64,000 nucleotides of DNA from Microbacterium atlanticum (GTDB lineage Bacteria > Actinomycetota > Actinomycetes > Actinomycetales > Microbacteriaceae): positions 1,240,001 through 1,304,000 of the forward strand of contig NZ_CP063813.1 in assembly GCF_015277815.1 (NCBI RefSeq), given 5' to 3'. The notes under the pieces are model-generated. The model was not told the DNA's origin, did not search any database, and was given only the letters and a program-made list of their open reading frames with translations. The translations under genes were made by a program, and so were the position numbers. Below are positions 9,455-18,044 of this stretch, piece after piece (positions within the stretch are counted from its first letter, which is position 1; each line of letters starts with the position of its first letter).

Positions 9455-9471
9455 TCCGTTCGCCTGATCGT

Positions 9472-10388
9472 CTACTTGATGGAGCCCCGGGTGACGCCCG
9501 AGATCACCCAGCGCTGGCTGAAGATGTAGACGATGAGCAGCGGCGCCATCGCCATCAGATAGGACGCGAACGCCACCGTGTAGTCGGTGTTGAACTGCCC
9601 CTGGAAGACGTACTGCGCGAGTGGCAGGGTCCTCGCCGACGGCTCCGTCAGCACGACCAGCGGCATGATGAAGTCGTTCCACGCCCACACGCACGTGAGG
9701 ATGCCGACCGTGGCGTTCATCGGCATGAGCAGCGGGAAGACGACCTGCCAGAACACCCGCCACGTGCTCGCCCCGTCGACCCTCGCCGCCTCCTCGAGCT
9801 CGATCGGGATCGAGCGGATGTACGCGGTGTAGATGAAGATGTTCAGCGACAGCCCGTAGATCGTGTAGAGGATGATCATGCCGGCCTGGTTGTCCAGCCC
9901 CAGGATCGAGGTCTGCTTCACCAGCGGAAGCATGATGATCGGGAACGGGATGAACAGGGCCGCCAGCAGGTAGAAGAACACGCCCTTGAAGAACGGCCGG
10001 TGGAGGTTGCGGGCGAGGGCGTAGGCCACGATCGAGCTCGTCAGCAGCGTGAACACCACCGACCCGACGGTGATGATCGCCGTGTTCAGCAGCGCCTGCG
10101 GGAAGCTGGTGCGCACCCACGCGTCGCGAAGTTCTCCCAGCGGATCGGGTTCGGCAGCTCGAACCCGGTGCCCGCGCTGAGCTGGTCGGGCGTCTTGAGC
10201 GCGACCACCACCGCGAGGTAGAGCGGGATCAGGACCGTGAGCGAGCAGACTGCGATGAGAGCCGTGGCCCACCAGTTGGTCTTGCGCGTGTCGTCGTCGG
10301 GCTCGGTGCGGCGTCGCCGGCGGCCGTTCGCCGTGACGGCGTCGGCCTCCTGCTCGAGCTGCGATGCCGTGTTGGTCATGGTGGTCAT
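9472..10388 (-). pseudogene. Carbohydrate ABC permease (MalG-like), frameshifted
   Basis: Two reading frames together make one MalG-type permease. The first frame, from ATG 10388, encodes MTTMTNTASQ..., helix 1 (WWATALIAVCSLTVLIPLYL) and ...NPIRWENF. The second, entered at 10128, continues RDAWVRTSFPQALLNTAII through the EAA loop (ELEEAARVDGASTW) to SQRWVISGVTRGSIK. A single missing C after the TTC codon at 10130-10128 explains the break, and restoring it gives about 305 residues, the family norm. The start shares one base with the stop of the upstream permease (TGATG). It may be a true mutation or a sequencing error; the rest looks intact. Confidence 0.85.
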
Positions 10389-11323
10389 CAGAAATCGGCC
10401 TCTCTGCGCTGAAGGACCCGGAATTGGAAGAGCGAGACGACCGTGATGACGATGAAGAAGATCACCGCGTTGGCCGTCTGGTAGGCGAACTCCCCGCCGG
10501 AGAAGCCGCCGCGGAAGATCAGGAGCGTGACCGATTCGGTCGACGTCCCCGGTCCGCCGTTGGTGAGCGCGACGATCGGGTCGAACACCTGAAGGAAGCC
10601 CTTCAGGCTCAGCACGACGTTGATGGTGAAGAAGGCGCCGATGAGCGGGAAGGTGATCGAGCGGAACTGCCGCCAGGGTGACGCACCGTCCAGCGACGAC
10701 GCCTCGTAGAGCTCTGCCGGGATCGTCTGCAGACCCGACAGGTAGATGATGATCGCGAACGCGCACGCCTGCCAGACGGCCAGCGCGACGATCGCGGTCC
10801 ATGCCCACGTCTCGTTCGTCAGGATGTTGTCGCGGAAGACCGGGATGCCCGACAGGATCTTCGGCAGCGAGTTCGAGAAGAAGAACTGGAACACGTAGCC
10901 GATCACCAGGATCGCGAGGATGTAGGGGACGAAGTAGACGCCTCGGAAGAAGTTCCGCGCCTTGATCTTGGCGTTGAGGCCGAGCGCGATCGCCAGCGAG
11001 AACCCGTTCGTGAGGATCGTCGCCACGATCGCGAACAGGAACGAAAAGCCGTACGCCTGCAGCACGCGGTCGTCCTTGAACAGGTTCAGGTAGTTCGACA
11101 GACCGACGAAGTTCCAGGCGCCGTACCCGGCGTAGTTGGTGAAGCTGAAGAAGATGCCGACGACGACCGGGAGCGTGTGGAAGGCGGCGAAGGCGATCAC
11201 CGCGGGCCACACCATCCAGTAGTAGGTCGACGGTGCGCGGCGGCTGTCGCTGCGCAGGCGGGCGGCGCGCTTGCCGGAGGCGCCCGTCGAGCTCGAGCGG
11301 ACCGCCTGGGTGAGGGTTGTCAT
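10388..11323 (-). CDS. Carbohydrate ABC transporter permease (MalF/UgpA-like)
   Basis: A 311-residue inner-membrane permease with six hydrophobic segments after a basic cytoplasmic N-terminus. The EAA motif that docks the ATPase is AELYEASSLDGASPWRQFRSIT (about residues 200-221), followed by FPLIGAFF. It pairs with the frameshifted MalG-like gene, which overlaps its stop. The ATG is 1 nt after the stop of the binding-protein gene, with GGAGTG inside that gene as ribosome site. No ATPase gene is in the operon, so a shared MsiK-type ATPase is likely, as in other actinobacterial sugar systems. Confidence 0.92.
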   Translation of the reverse strand: MTTLTQAVRSSSTGASGKRAARLRSDSRRAPSTYYWMVWPAVIAFAAFHTLPVVVGIFFSFTNYAGYGAWNFVGLSNYLNLFKDDRVLQAYGFSFLFAIVATILTNGFSLAIALGLNAKIKARNFFRGVYFVPYILAILVIGYVFQFFFSNSLPKILSGIPVFRDNILTNETWAWTAIVALAVWQACAFAIIIYLSGLQTIPAELYEASSLDGASPWRQFRSITFPLIGAFFTINVVLSLKGFLQVFDPIVALTNGGPGTSTESVTLLIFRGGFSGGEFAYQTANAVIFFIVITVVSLFQFRVLQRREADF

Positions 11324-11324
11324 G

Positions 11325-12611
11325 TCACTCCTCCGTCACGGGGATCGTGCGGGCGGCCACCTTGGCCCACTCGCTGTCGAGGGTCTTCAGCGCGGCCTCG
11401 GCGTCGCCGTCGAAGAGGAACTGCTGATCGGTGGGGATGAGCGGGATCGACGGCGGGATCTGGTGGTCGATGAAGCCGGTGATCCGCTGATCCTCGAAGT
11501 AGGGGCGGACGGACTGCAGGGCGGGGTCGTCGCTCAGCTCGGCGCCCTCGACCGAGGGGATCATGTTCTGCGACGCGGCGAAGCGCTCGATGACGTCGGG
11601 CTGGAACACGTACTCGATGAACCGCATCGCCGCGTCGTGCTTCGGGTTGTCCTTGCCGAGCGTGAACACCACGTCGACGCCGGAGACGAGGAGGCTCTCA
11701 CCGGGCTCGTCGGTCGGGTAGGGGAAGATGCCCATCCGGATGTCCGGGTTCACCTGCGTGATCGGGTTCGTCGCCCAGATGCCCTGCAGGAGCATCGCCG
11801 ACTCGCCGCGGGCGAACGCCGCGTTCCCGTCGTCGTACGTCCTGCCGCGGTAGCCCTCCTGCATGTACGAGTACAGCTGGTACTGCCGGTCCATGACCTC
11901 GGCGAAGTCCTTCTGGAACGACACCTCCGAGTCCGGTCCCACGTTCTCGCCCTGTTCGCGCATCTTGTCGAAGAAGCCGTCCTGCGCGGGATACGCACCG
12001 AGGGCGTTCCACGACGGGATGGCGGTCCACGAATCGGCGAGCGTGCCGTAGAACGGCTGGATGCCCGCGGCCTCGAGGGCATCGCACACGGCGATGAACT
12101 CGTCCCACGTCTCGGGCACCTCGAGCCCCTGCTCCTCGAAGATGTCCTGGTTGTAGACGACGCCGTTGGCGTTGTTGACGTAGCCGAGCCCGTTCACCTC
12201 GTCGCCGTAGGTGCCGAGGTCGGCGAGGATCTCCTGCACCGCCGGGTTGATCGTCTCGAGCACCGGCTCATCGGAGAAGTCGTAGAACACGCCGGCCTGC
12301 GCCAGCCTGCCGAAGTTCCCGTTGGCGTTGAGCGTGATGACGTCGGGGACGCGGTCCTTCACCAGCAGGGTGCGGATCGCCGTGTCGGCGTCGGCGACCT
12401 GGTTCTGCACCACCCTGATGTCGGGGTTCTCGGCCTCGAAGTCCGCGATGATCTCGTTGAAGTCCTCGAGGGCCTCGCCCTTGAACTGGAAGAAGTTCAG
12501 CTCGGTCACCCCGTCGCCGGGCTGCTGTGCGCAGCCGCCGATCGCGGCGGCCGCTGCGACGACGGTCAGAGCCGCGAGCGGCCGGACCCATCGTCGATGA
12601 CTGGTTCTCAT
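11325..12611 (-). CDS. Sugar ABC transporter substrate-binding lipoprotein
   Basis: A 428-residue family 1 extracellular solute-binding protein. The signal peptide has MRTSHRRW, a hydrophobic core and the lipobox AIGGC with lipidated C27. The mature protein has typical sugar-binder segments: LVKDRVPDVITLNANG, the hinge GVVYNQDIFEEQGLEVPETWDEF, and the aromatic-rich WTAIPSWN. AAGGAGG lies 6 nt before the ATG, an unusually strong site here. It sits 37 nt after the alpha-galactosidase gene, so an alpha-galactoside such as melibiose or raffinose is the best guess for the ligand. Confidence 0.93.
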   Translation of the reverse strand: MRTSHRRWVRPLAALTVVAAAAAIGGCAQQPGDGVTELNFFQFKGEALEDFNEIIADFEAENPDIRVVQNQVADADTAIRTLLVKDRVPDVITLNANGNFGRLAQAGVFYDFSDEPVLETINPAVQEILADLGTYGDEVNGLGYVNNANGVVYNQDIFEEQGLEVPETWDEFIAVCDALEAAGIQPFYGTLADSWTAIPSWNALGAYPAQDGFFDKMREQGENVGPDSEVSFQKDFAEVMDRQYQLYSYMQEGYRGRTYDDGNAAFARGESAMLLQGIWATNPITQVNPDIRMGIFPYPTDEPGESLLVSGVDVVFTLGKDNPKHDAAMRFIEYVFQPDVIERFAASQNMIPSVEGAELSDDPALQSVRPYFEDQRITGFIDHQIPPSIPLIPTDQQFLFDGDAEAALKTLDSEWAKVAARTIPVTEE

Positions 12612-12648
12612 GGTGCGCCTCCTTGCGCGTGGATGGATGGTGGTCCGT

Positions 12649-14817
12649 TCAGCCCGCTGCGGTGATCTCGAGGACCATCGCCTGCTGCGGACGCTGCACG
12701 GGAGGACGGACGCCGGCCTCGGCCAGCTCCAGGCCGGTCATCACGATCTCGGCGCCCGCCCATTCGAGGGGCGACTGGCCGGCGTCCTCGCCGTCACGCA
12801 TCCGCACCTGCACCCGGTAGACGCGGGCGGGGTCGAGCCCCGGCATCCGCACCCGTCCCGCCGGGTAGGCGGCGCTCGAGGCGGTCTGCACGACGGTGAA
12901 GACGGCGGACGCGGTGTCCGCCGCCACGACGCCGCGCACGTCGATGCCGGGCTCCGTGCCGTCGACGTGCACCACGCGCCCGCTCGCGATGAGCGGGCGC
13001 AGGCGCTTGGCGAGCGCCACCCACTCCGCGATCTCTTCGCGCTTGCGCTCGTCGACCGTGGTGAGGTCCCACTCGATGCCGAAGTGGCCGAACAGGGCGA
13101 CCGCGCCGCTGAGACCGAGCGAGACCGTGCGGCCGGACGAGTGGACGACGGGGCTGGTGAGGTGCATGCCGAGCATCTCGGGAGGGACGACCAGCCCGGT
13201 GTGCTTCTGGTTCTCGAGGCGCTCGAGCGGGTCGAGGCTGTCGCTGGTCCACACGCGATCGGTGCGGTCGAGGATGCCGAGGTCCACCCGGGCGCCGCCC
13301 GAGGCGCAGCTCTCGATCTCCAGTCCCGGGTGTGCGGCCTTGAGCTCGTCCAGCAGGCGGTAGACGGCGAGGGTGTGGGCGTGCACGCGGGCTGCGCCGG
13401 CCGGTCCGCCGGCCGCGTCGACGAGGTCGCGGTTGTGGTCCCACTTGAGGTAGGCGATGGGGTACTCGTCCAGGAGCGCGTGCAGGCGTGCGGCGATGTG
13501 GGCGTATGCGTCGGGGATCGACAGGTCCAGGACCTGCTGCTGACGACCGGACGGCGGCAGCGACATCCGCCCACGGAGGATCCAGTCGGGATGCCGTCGC
13601 GCCAGCTCGCTGTCGGGGTTGACCATCTCGGGCTCGACCCAGAGGCCGAACTCCATGCCGAGCGCCCGGACGTGGTCGATGAGCGGGTGCAGGCCGTGCG
13701 CCCACACCTCGCGGTCGACGGTCCAGTCGCCGAGGCCCGCGGTGTCGTCGCGCCGGCCCTCGAACCAGCCGTCGTCGAGGACGAAGCGCTCCACGCCGAC
13801 GGAGACCGCCGCATCGGCCAGCGCCGTAAGGCGCTCGAGCGAGTGATCGAAGTAGACCGCCTCCCAGGTGTTCAGCGTCACCGGGCGCGGGCGCCGCGGG
13901 TGCTGGGGGCGGGCGCGCCACTCGTCGTGGAAGCGGTGCGACAGCGCCGTGAGGCCGTCGCCCCACGAGCCGATCACCCACGGTGAGCTGTAGGCCGCGC
14001 CGGGAGCGAGCACCACCTCACCGGGAAGGAGCAGCTCGCCGCCGGCGAGGAGCGCATCACCGGTGACGCTGCGCTCCGCGACGACGCGGTGGTTGCCGCT
14101 CCAGGCGACGTGGATGCCGTGGACGCGACCCCGCTCGAAGCCGAAACCGGGGCGTCCGGCGGCGAGCAGGATGGCCGAGTCGGCGCCGGTGCGGCCGCGC
14201 CGGCTCTCGCGCACGTGCGAGCCGATGCCGAGCTGACGTCGCTGCGGGGCCCGCTCGCGCAGGTGGTGTCCGGTGGTGTCGAACACCTCCGTCGCGTCGG
14301 CGGGAAGCGGGAACGTCGTCAGGAGCGATTGCAGCGTGTACGGCGTCGTCCCGGTGTTGCGCACCGTGAGGCGCTGATGGAGCAGCCCGCTCGGTCCGAG
14401 CCGCAGCTCCACCCGGACCGCGAGGTCGGCTTCGGCGTCTGCCAGGGCGATGCTCGCGCGATGCTCGGCGGCCTGCACGTCGACGGTCGCGAGACGGATG
14501 CTGACACCGTTGCCGTCGCGGTGTCCCTCGAGCCCGGGCGTCCCGAACCAGCCGTCGGCCGCGACGGGGACGAGCGAGAGAGCGGGGGTCGCGTCCAGGC
14601 CGCCCGACACGCGCTGAGCGCGGGCGGCGATCGCCGTCCCCCGCAGGGTGGCGGGCGTAGAGCCGGTCAGCGCGGCGCCCCAGTGCACGATCGACGGACC
14701 GGGCGACGCGTCCAGGTCCAGCACGACGCTCGTGCCGCCCCGGGTCAGGTGGAGGACGTGCGGAGCGGAGGTGGTCACGGTCTGCTCGGCGTCGAGCTGC
14801 GAGTCGCTGCGGTGCAT
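12649..14817 (-). CDS. GH36 alpha-galactosidase
   Basis: A 722-residue glycoside hydrolase family 36 enzyme, the usual length. It has an N-terminal beta-sandwich (about 1-310), a TIM barrel and a C-terminal beta domain. FVLDDGWFEGRRDD (345-358) and WVEPEMVNPDSELARRHPDW are barrel signatures. The nucleophile is D460 in YLKWDHNRD and the acid/base is D526 in WTSDSLDP, preceded by ESCASGGARVDLG. There is no signal peptide, so it acts on imported alpha-galactosides. TAGAAC ends 6 nt before the ATG inside a palindromic operator. It heads the operon with the ABC genes. Confidence 0.95.
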   Translation of the reverse strand: MHRSDSQLDAEQTVTTSAPHVLHLTRGGTSVVLDLDASPGPSIVHWGAALTGSTPATLRGTAIAARAQRVSGGLDATPALSLVPVAADGWFGTPGLEGHRDGNGVSIRLATVDVQAAEHRASIALADAEADLAVRVELRLGPSGLLHQRLTVRNTGTTPYTLQSLLTTFPLPADATEVFDTTGHHLRERAPQRRQLGIGSHVRESRRGRTGADSAILLAAGRPGFGFERGRVHGIHVAWSGNHRVVAERSVTGDALLAGGELLLPGEVVLAPGAAYSSPWVIGSWGDGLTALSHRFHDEWRARPQHPRRPRPVTLNTWEAVYFDHSLERLTALADAAVSVGVERFVLDDGWFEGRRDDTAGLGDWTVDREVWAHGLHPLIDHVRALGMEFGLWVEPEMVNPDSELARRHPDWILRGRMSLPPSGRQQQVLDLSIPDAYAHIAARLHALLDEYPIAYLKWDHNRDLVDAAGGPAGAARVHAHTLAVYRLLDELKAAHPGLEIESCASGGARVDLGILDRTDRVWTSDSLDPLERLENQKHTGLVVPPEMLGMHLTSPVVHSSGRTVSLGLSGAVALFGHFGIEWDLTTVDERKREEIAEWVALAKRLRPLIASGRVVHVDGTEPGIDVRGVVAADTASAVFTVVQTASSAAYPAGRVRMPGLDPARVYRVQVRMRDGEDAGQSPLEWAGAEIVMTGLELAEAGVRPPVQRPQQAMVLEITAAG

Positions 14818-14820
14818 GAG

Positions 14821-14841
14821 TTAGTTCTACCATGGAACTAA
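14821..14841. promoter_or_regulatory. Palindromic operator over the alpha-galactosidase promoter
   Basis: TTAGTTC-N7-GAACTAA is a perfect palindrome. It contains the minus-strand -10 box TAGAAC (14829-14824) and ends 3 nt before the start codon. Bound protein would block a leaderless transcript. The divergent ROK repressor is the obvious ligand, by proximity. Confidence 0.75.
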
Positions 14842-14890
14842 TGCAGGGATCAAGAGTCGTTTCCAGCGACGATCTCCTGGGGAGAACGCC

Positions 14891-14908
14891 CCATTGGTGC
14901 CACAATGG
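14891..14908. promoter_or_regulatory. Inverted repeat at the ROK gene promoter
   Basis: CCATTG-N6-CAATGG, perfect 6-bp arms. The right arm overlaps CACAAT (14901-14906), a possible -10 box for the ROK gene. It could be an autoregulatory site; its sequence differs from the 14821 operator. Confidence 0.4.
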
Positions 14909-14943
14909 AAGCATTTCGCTCGGACCGAGGAGGTTCATCGCCG

Positions 14944-16059
14944 ATGCTGACGGACAGTGAACGCGCGCTCGCACGGGCCGTGCTGATCCACGGGCCGATC
15001 GCCCGCAGCGCCCTGACGAGCCGGCTCGGCCTGTCGCCGGCGAGTCTCACCCGGCTCGCCAAGCCGTTCCTCGACCGCGGATACCTCGTCGAGCTCGAGG
15101 ACCTCGCCGACGGCTCGGTCGGCCGCCCGGTGCGCCCGCTGGACGTCGCGCCCGGGCTGGGGCGGTTCATCGGTGTCAAGATCACCGGCGACGCGATGCA
15201 CGTCGTCGCCACCGACGTCCGTGCGGACCTGCTCGCGCAGCGCACCGAGGCCCTGCGCTCGCACGAGCCCGAGGCGGTCGCGGCGCAGATCGCCGATGCG
15301 GTGGCCGCGATCGGCGTGGACGGCGTGATCGGTGCCGGCGTGGCCCTGGGTGGCGCCGTCGACGGCGCGGTCGCCCGCTACGCGCCGTTCCTCGAGTGGG
15401 AGGACGTCCCCTTCGGCGCACTTCTCCAGCGCGGGCTCGGCGTCCCCGTCGTCCTCGAGAACGACGTCATCGCGCTCAGCGAAGCCGAGAGGTGGTTCGG
15501 GCTCGGGCGCGGCATCCCGGGCTTCTTCGTCATCACCATCGGCGCCGGCGTCGGCTACGGGCTCGTCGTCGACGGTGAGGTCGTGCGATCGACCGAGGCC
15601 GGGCTGGGCTTCGGCGGACACATCCCGCTCTCCGACAGCGGCCCGCTCTGTCCGTCGGGCCACCGCGGCTGCTCGCAGGCGATGCTGACGTCCGGCTCGA
15701 TCGCCGCGCAGGTCTCCGCGGCGCTCCAGCGCACGGTGAGCTACCCGCAGGTCCTCGAGCTGGCGTCCGCGGGCGATCCTGCCGCGCTCGCGGTCGTCGA
15801 TGCGGCGGCGGATGCGCTCGGGCGGTTCATCGCGCTCGCGGCCAATCTCACGTTCCAGCCGGCGGCGGTGCTCGCAGGGGAGGGGATCGCCCTCTTCGAC
15901 ATCGCCGAGGAGCGCGTCCGCGCGGCGATCGCGGCGGGGCGCGATCCGCGGGCGGACGCGGTGCGGCTCTATGTCGACGACTCGGGGTTCACCGCCTGGG
16001 CGCGGGGCGCTGCCGCCGTCGCGATCCAGGCGGCCGTCGATCGGCTCCGCCTGGATTAG
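14944..16059 (+). CDS. ROK family transcriptional regulator
   Basis: A 371-residue repressor of the NagC/XylR type. An N-terminal winged helix (LTDSERALARAVLIHG, then SALTSRLGLSPASLTRLAKP) is followed by a sugar-kinase-like ROK domain with GVALGGAVDG, ENDVIALSEAERWFGLG, FFVITIGAGVGYG and GGHIPL. The zinc knuckle reads CPSGHRGCSQ, so one family cysteine is serine. GAGGAGG stands 10 nt before ATG 14944; the ATG at 14905 would add 13 residues unlike the family. Its divergence from the alpha-galactosidase operon suggests it senses an alpha-galactoside or galactose derivative. Confidence 0.9.
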   Translation: MLTDSERALARAVLIHGPIARSALTSRLGLSPASLTRLAKPFLDRGYLVELEDLADGSVGRPVRPLDVAPGLGRFIGVKITGDAMHVVATDVRADLLAQRTEALRSHEPEAVAAQIADAVAAIGVDGVIGAGVALGGAVDGAVARYAPFLEWEDVPFGALLQRGLGVPVVLENDVIALSEAERWFGLGRGIPGFFVITIGAGVGYGLVVDGEVVRSTEAGLGFGGHIPLSDSGPLCPSGHRGCSQAMLTSGSIAAQVSAALQRTVSYPQVLELASAGDPAALAVVDAAADALGRFIALAANLTFQPAAVLAGEGIALFDIAEERVRAAIAAGRDPRADAVRLYVDDSGFTAWARGAAAVAIQAAVDRLRLD

Positions 16060-16082
16060 GGAATAACCTCGACCTGCACACG

Positions 16083-16111
16083 TTGCACGATATACATTCA
16101 TTTGCATAGAT
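16083..16111 (+). promoter_or_regulatory. Promoter of the FMN monooxygenase operon
   Basis: TTGCAC (16083-16088), a 17-nt spacer and ATAGAT (16106-16111), in a locally A+T-rich stretch. The predicted leader is about 40 nt. Confidence 0.5.
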
Positions 16112-16158
16112 TCGTCCGCGACGGAGAACCCGCACGGCGAAAGAGCGGAGAAGCGATC

Positions 16159-17385
16159 GTGAGCGAGAGCACCACGTGGTCGGGAATGCAGTTCGGAATC
16201 TTCACGGTGAGCGACATCACCGAGGACCCGACGAACGGCACCACCCCCAGTGAGGCCGAGCGCATCAAGGCGACCATCGAGATCGCCAAGCACGCCGAGG
16301 AGGTGGGGCTCGACGTCTTCGCGCTGGGCGAGCACCACAACCCGCCGTTCTGGTCGTCGTCGCCGACGACGACCCTCGCGTACATCGCCGCGCAGACCGA
16401 GCGCCTGATCCTGTCCACCGCGACGACCCTCATCACCACCAACGACCCGGTGAAGATCGCCGAGGACTACGCGATGCTCCAGCACGTGTCCGGCGGCCGC
16501 ACCGACCTGATGCTCGGCCGCGGCAACACCGGCCCGGTGTACCCGTGGTTCGGCAAGGACATCCGCCAGGGCCTGCCGCTGGCCATCGAGAACTACAACC
16601 TGCTGCACCGCCTCTGGCGCGAGGACGTCGTGGACTGGGAGGGTCAGTTCCGCACGCCGCTGCAGGGCTTCACCTCGACGCCCCGCCCCCTCGACGGGGT
16701 GCCGCCGTTCGTGTGGCACGGCTCGATCCGCACGCCCGAGATCGCCGAGCAGGCGGCGTACTACGGCGACGGCTTCTTCGCCAACAACATCTTCTGGCCC
16801 AAGGAGCACTACCAGCGCCTGATCACGCTGTACCGTCAGCGCTTCGCGCACTACGGTCACGGCACGCCCGAGGAGGCGATCGTGGGCCTGGGCGGCCAGG
16901 TCTTCATGGCCAGGAACTCGCAGGACGCCGTCCGGGACTTCCGGCCGTACTTCGACAACGCCCCGGTGTACGGCCACGGCCCGTCGCTGGAGGACTTCAG
17001 CGAGATGACCCCGCTGACGGTGGGCTCGCCGCAGCAGGTGATCGACCGGTACGCCGCGATGCGCGAGACGTTCGGCGACTACCAGCGCCAGCTGTTCCTC
17101 ATCGACCACGCCGGCCTCCCCTTGAAGACCGTGCTCGAGCAGCTCGACATCCTGGGCGGCGAAGTGGTCCCGGTGCTGCGCAAGGAGCTGCAGAAGGACC
17201 GTCCCGTCGAGGTGCCGGATGCCCCCACCCACGCGAACCGGGTCGCGGCGGCGTACGGCGGCCAGGCGCCGCGGCAGGCGGTCCCCGGCGCCAACCGGGG
17301 CGACAACCTGGTGGGCGCGAGCCCGTACCAGGACAGCCCGGCCCCTGCCGGCGCGGCGTTCGGCCTCGGCCGGAAGGGAGCCTGA
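16159..17385 (+). CDS. LLM class FMN-dependent monooxygenase, CE1758 family
   Basis: A 408-residue bacterial-luciferase-fold enzyme that uses reduced FMN and oxygen. Landmarks are MQFGIFTVSDI, EVGLDVFALGEHHNPPFWSSSP, TTLITTNDPVKIAEDYAMLQHVSGGR and MLGRGNTGPVYPWFG. The last 55 residues after about 350 are Ala/Pro/Gly-rich and probably disordered. The start is GTG with GGAG about 10 nt upstream. The next gene, 1 nt away, is the matching FMN reductase; I recall these pairs as CE1758/CE1759 in Corynebacterium. The substrate is unknown. Confidence 0.88.
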   Translation: MSESTTWSGMQFGIFTVSDITEDPTNGTTPSEAERIKATIEIAKHAEEVGLDVFALGEHHNPPFWSSSPTTTLAYIAAQTERLILSTATTLITTNDPVKIAEDYAMLQHVSGGRTDLMLGRGNTGPVYPWFGKDIRQGLPLAIENYNLLHRLWREDVVDWEGQFRTPLQGFTSTPRPLDGVPPFVWHGSIRTPEIAEQAAYYGDGFFANNIFWPKEHYQRLITLYRQRFAHYGHGTPEEAIVGLGGQVFMARNSQDAVRDFRPYFDNAPVYGHGPSLEDFSEMTPLTVGSPQQVIDRYAAMRETFGDYQRQLFLIDHAGLPLKTVLEQLDILGGEVVPVLRKELQKDRPVEVPDAPTHANRVAAAYGGQAPRQAVPGANRGDNLVGASPYQDSPAPAGAAFGLGRKGA

Positions 17386-17386
17386 C

Positions 17387-18034
17387 ATGACCTCCGCCCG
17401 TCGCATCGCCGTCGTCTCGGCGGGGCTGTCGAACCCGTCGTCGACACGCATGCTGGCCGACCGGCTCGCCGCCGCGACCGTCGAGCACCTGACCGAGCGC
17501 GACATCCAGGTCGAGGTCGACGTGTTCGAGCTGCGCGACTACGCGCACGACATCACGAACAACCTGCTGACCGGCTTCGCGCCGCCGGCCCTGGAGTCCG
17601 TGGTCAACGCGGTCGTCTCGGCCGACGCGGTCATCGCGGTGACGCCGATCTTCTCCACGAGCTACTCGGGGCTGTTCAAGTCGTTCATCGACGTGCTCGA
17701 CCCCGACGCGCTGACCGGCAAGCCGGTGCTGATCGGAGCGAACGCCGGCACCGCGCGTCACTCGCTGGCGATCGACTACGCGATCCGGCCGCTGTTCACG
17801 TACCTCCACGCCGAGCCGGTGTCCACCGGCGTCTTCGCGGCCTCCAGCGACTGGGGTGCGTCGGCAGACAACGTCGCGCCGCTCGCGGAGCGGATCGAGC
17901 GCGGTGCGCGCGAGCTCGCCGACGCGGTCGCGCGGCGCGAGCCGGCGACCGACGCCGACCCGTTCGACCCGGCGAACTATCTCGGCGAGGGCCGTTCGTT
18001 CGGGCACCTGCTCGGCGGGCTGGCGGGGGAGTAG
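17387..18034 (+). CDS. NAD(P)H-dependent FMN reductase, CE1759 family
   Basis: A 215-residue flavodoxin-fold reductase. The phosphate-binding loop is SAGLSNPSSTRMLADRL (about residues 10-26), and TPIFSTSYSGLFKSFIDVLD is the flavin-face motif. It should supply FMNH2 to the monooxygenase one base upstream (TGACATG junction), making a two-component oxygenase. The C-terminal PATDADPFDPANYLGEGRSFGHLLGG is typical of this subfamily. It converges with the nuclease gene 10 nt away. Confidence 0.9.
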   Translation: MTSARRIAVVSAGLSNPSSTRMLADRLAAATVEHLTERDIQVEVDVFELRDYAHDITNNLLTGFAPPALESVVNAVVSADAVIAVTPIFSTSYSGLFKSFIDVLDPDALTGKPVLIGANAGTARHSLAIDYAIRPLFTYLHAEPVSTGVFAASSDWGASADNVAPLAERIERGARELADAVARREPATDADPFDPANYLGEGRSFGHLLGGLAGE

Positions 18035-18044
18035 CCCCCCGGCC

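Noticed and set aside
10128..10135. Programmed ribosomal frameshifting in the permease gene
   Set aside because: No slippery heptamer or downstream pseudoknot is evident and permeases of this family are not known to use it.
9472..10272. A separate shorter permease starting at 10272
   Set aside because: The first 48 residues of that frame are out-of-frame translation of the true N-terminus, which is in the neighbouring frame.
14935..17505. A long open frame (over 850 codons) on the minus strand opposite the ROK and monooxygenase genes
   Set aside because: It is rich in Arg, has no family motif and mirrors the codon bias of the real genes; high G+C DNA leaves antisense frames open.
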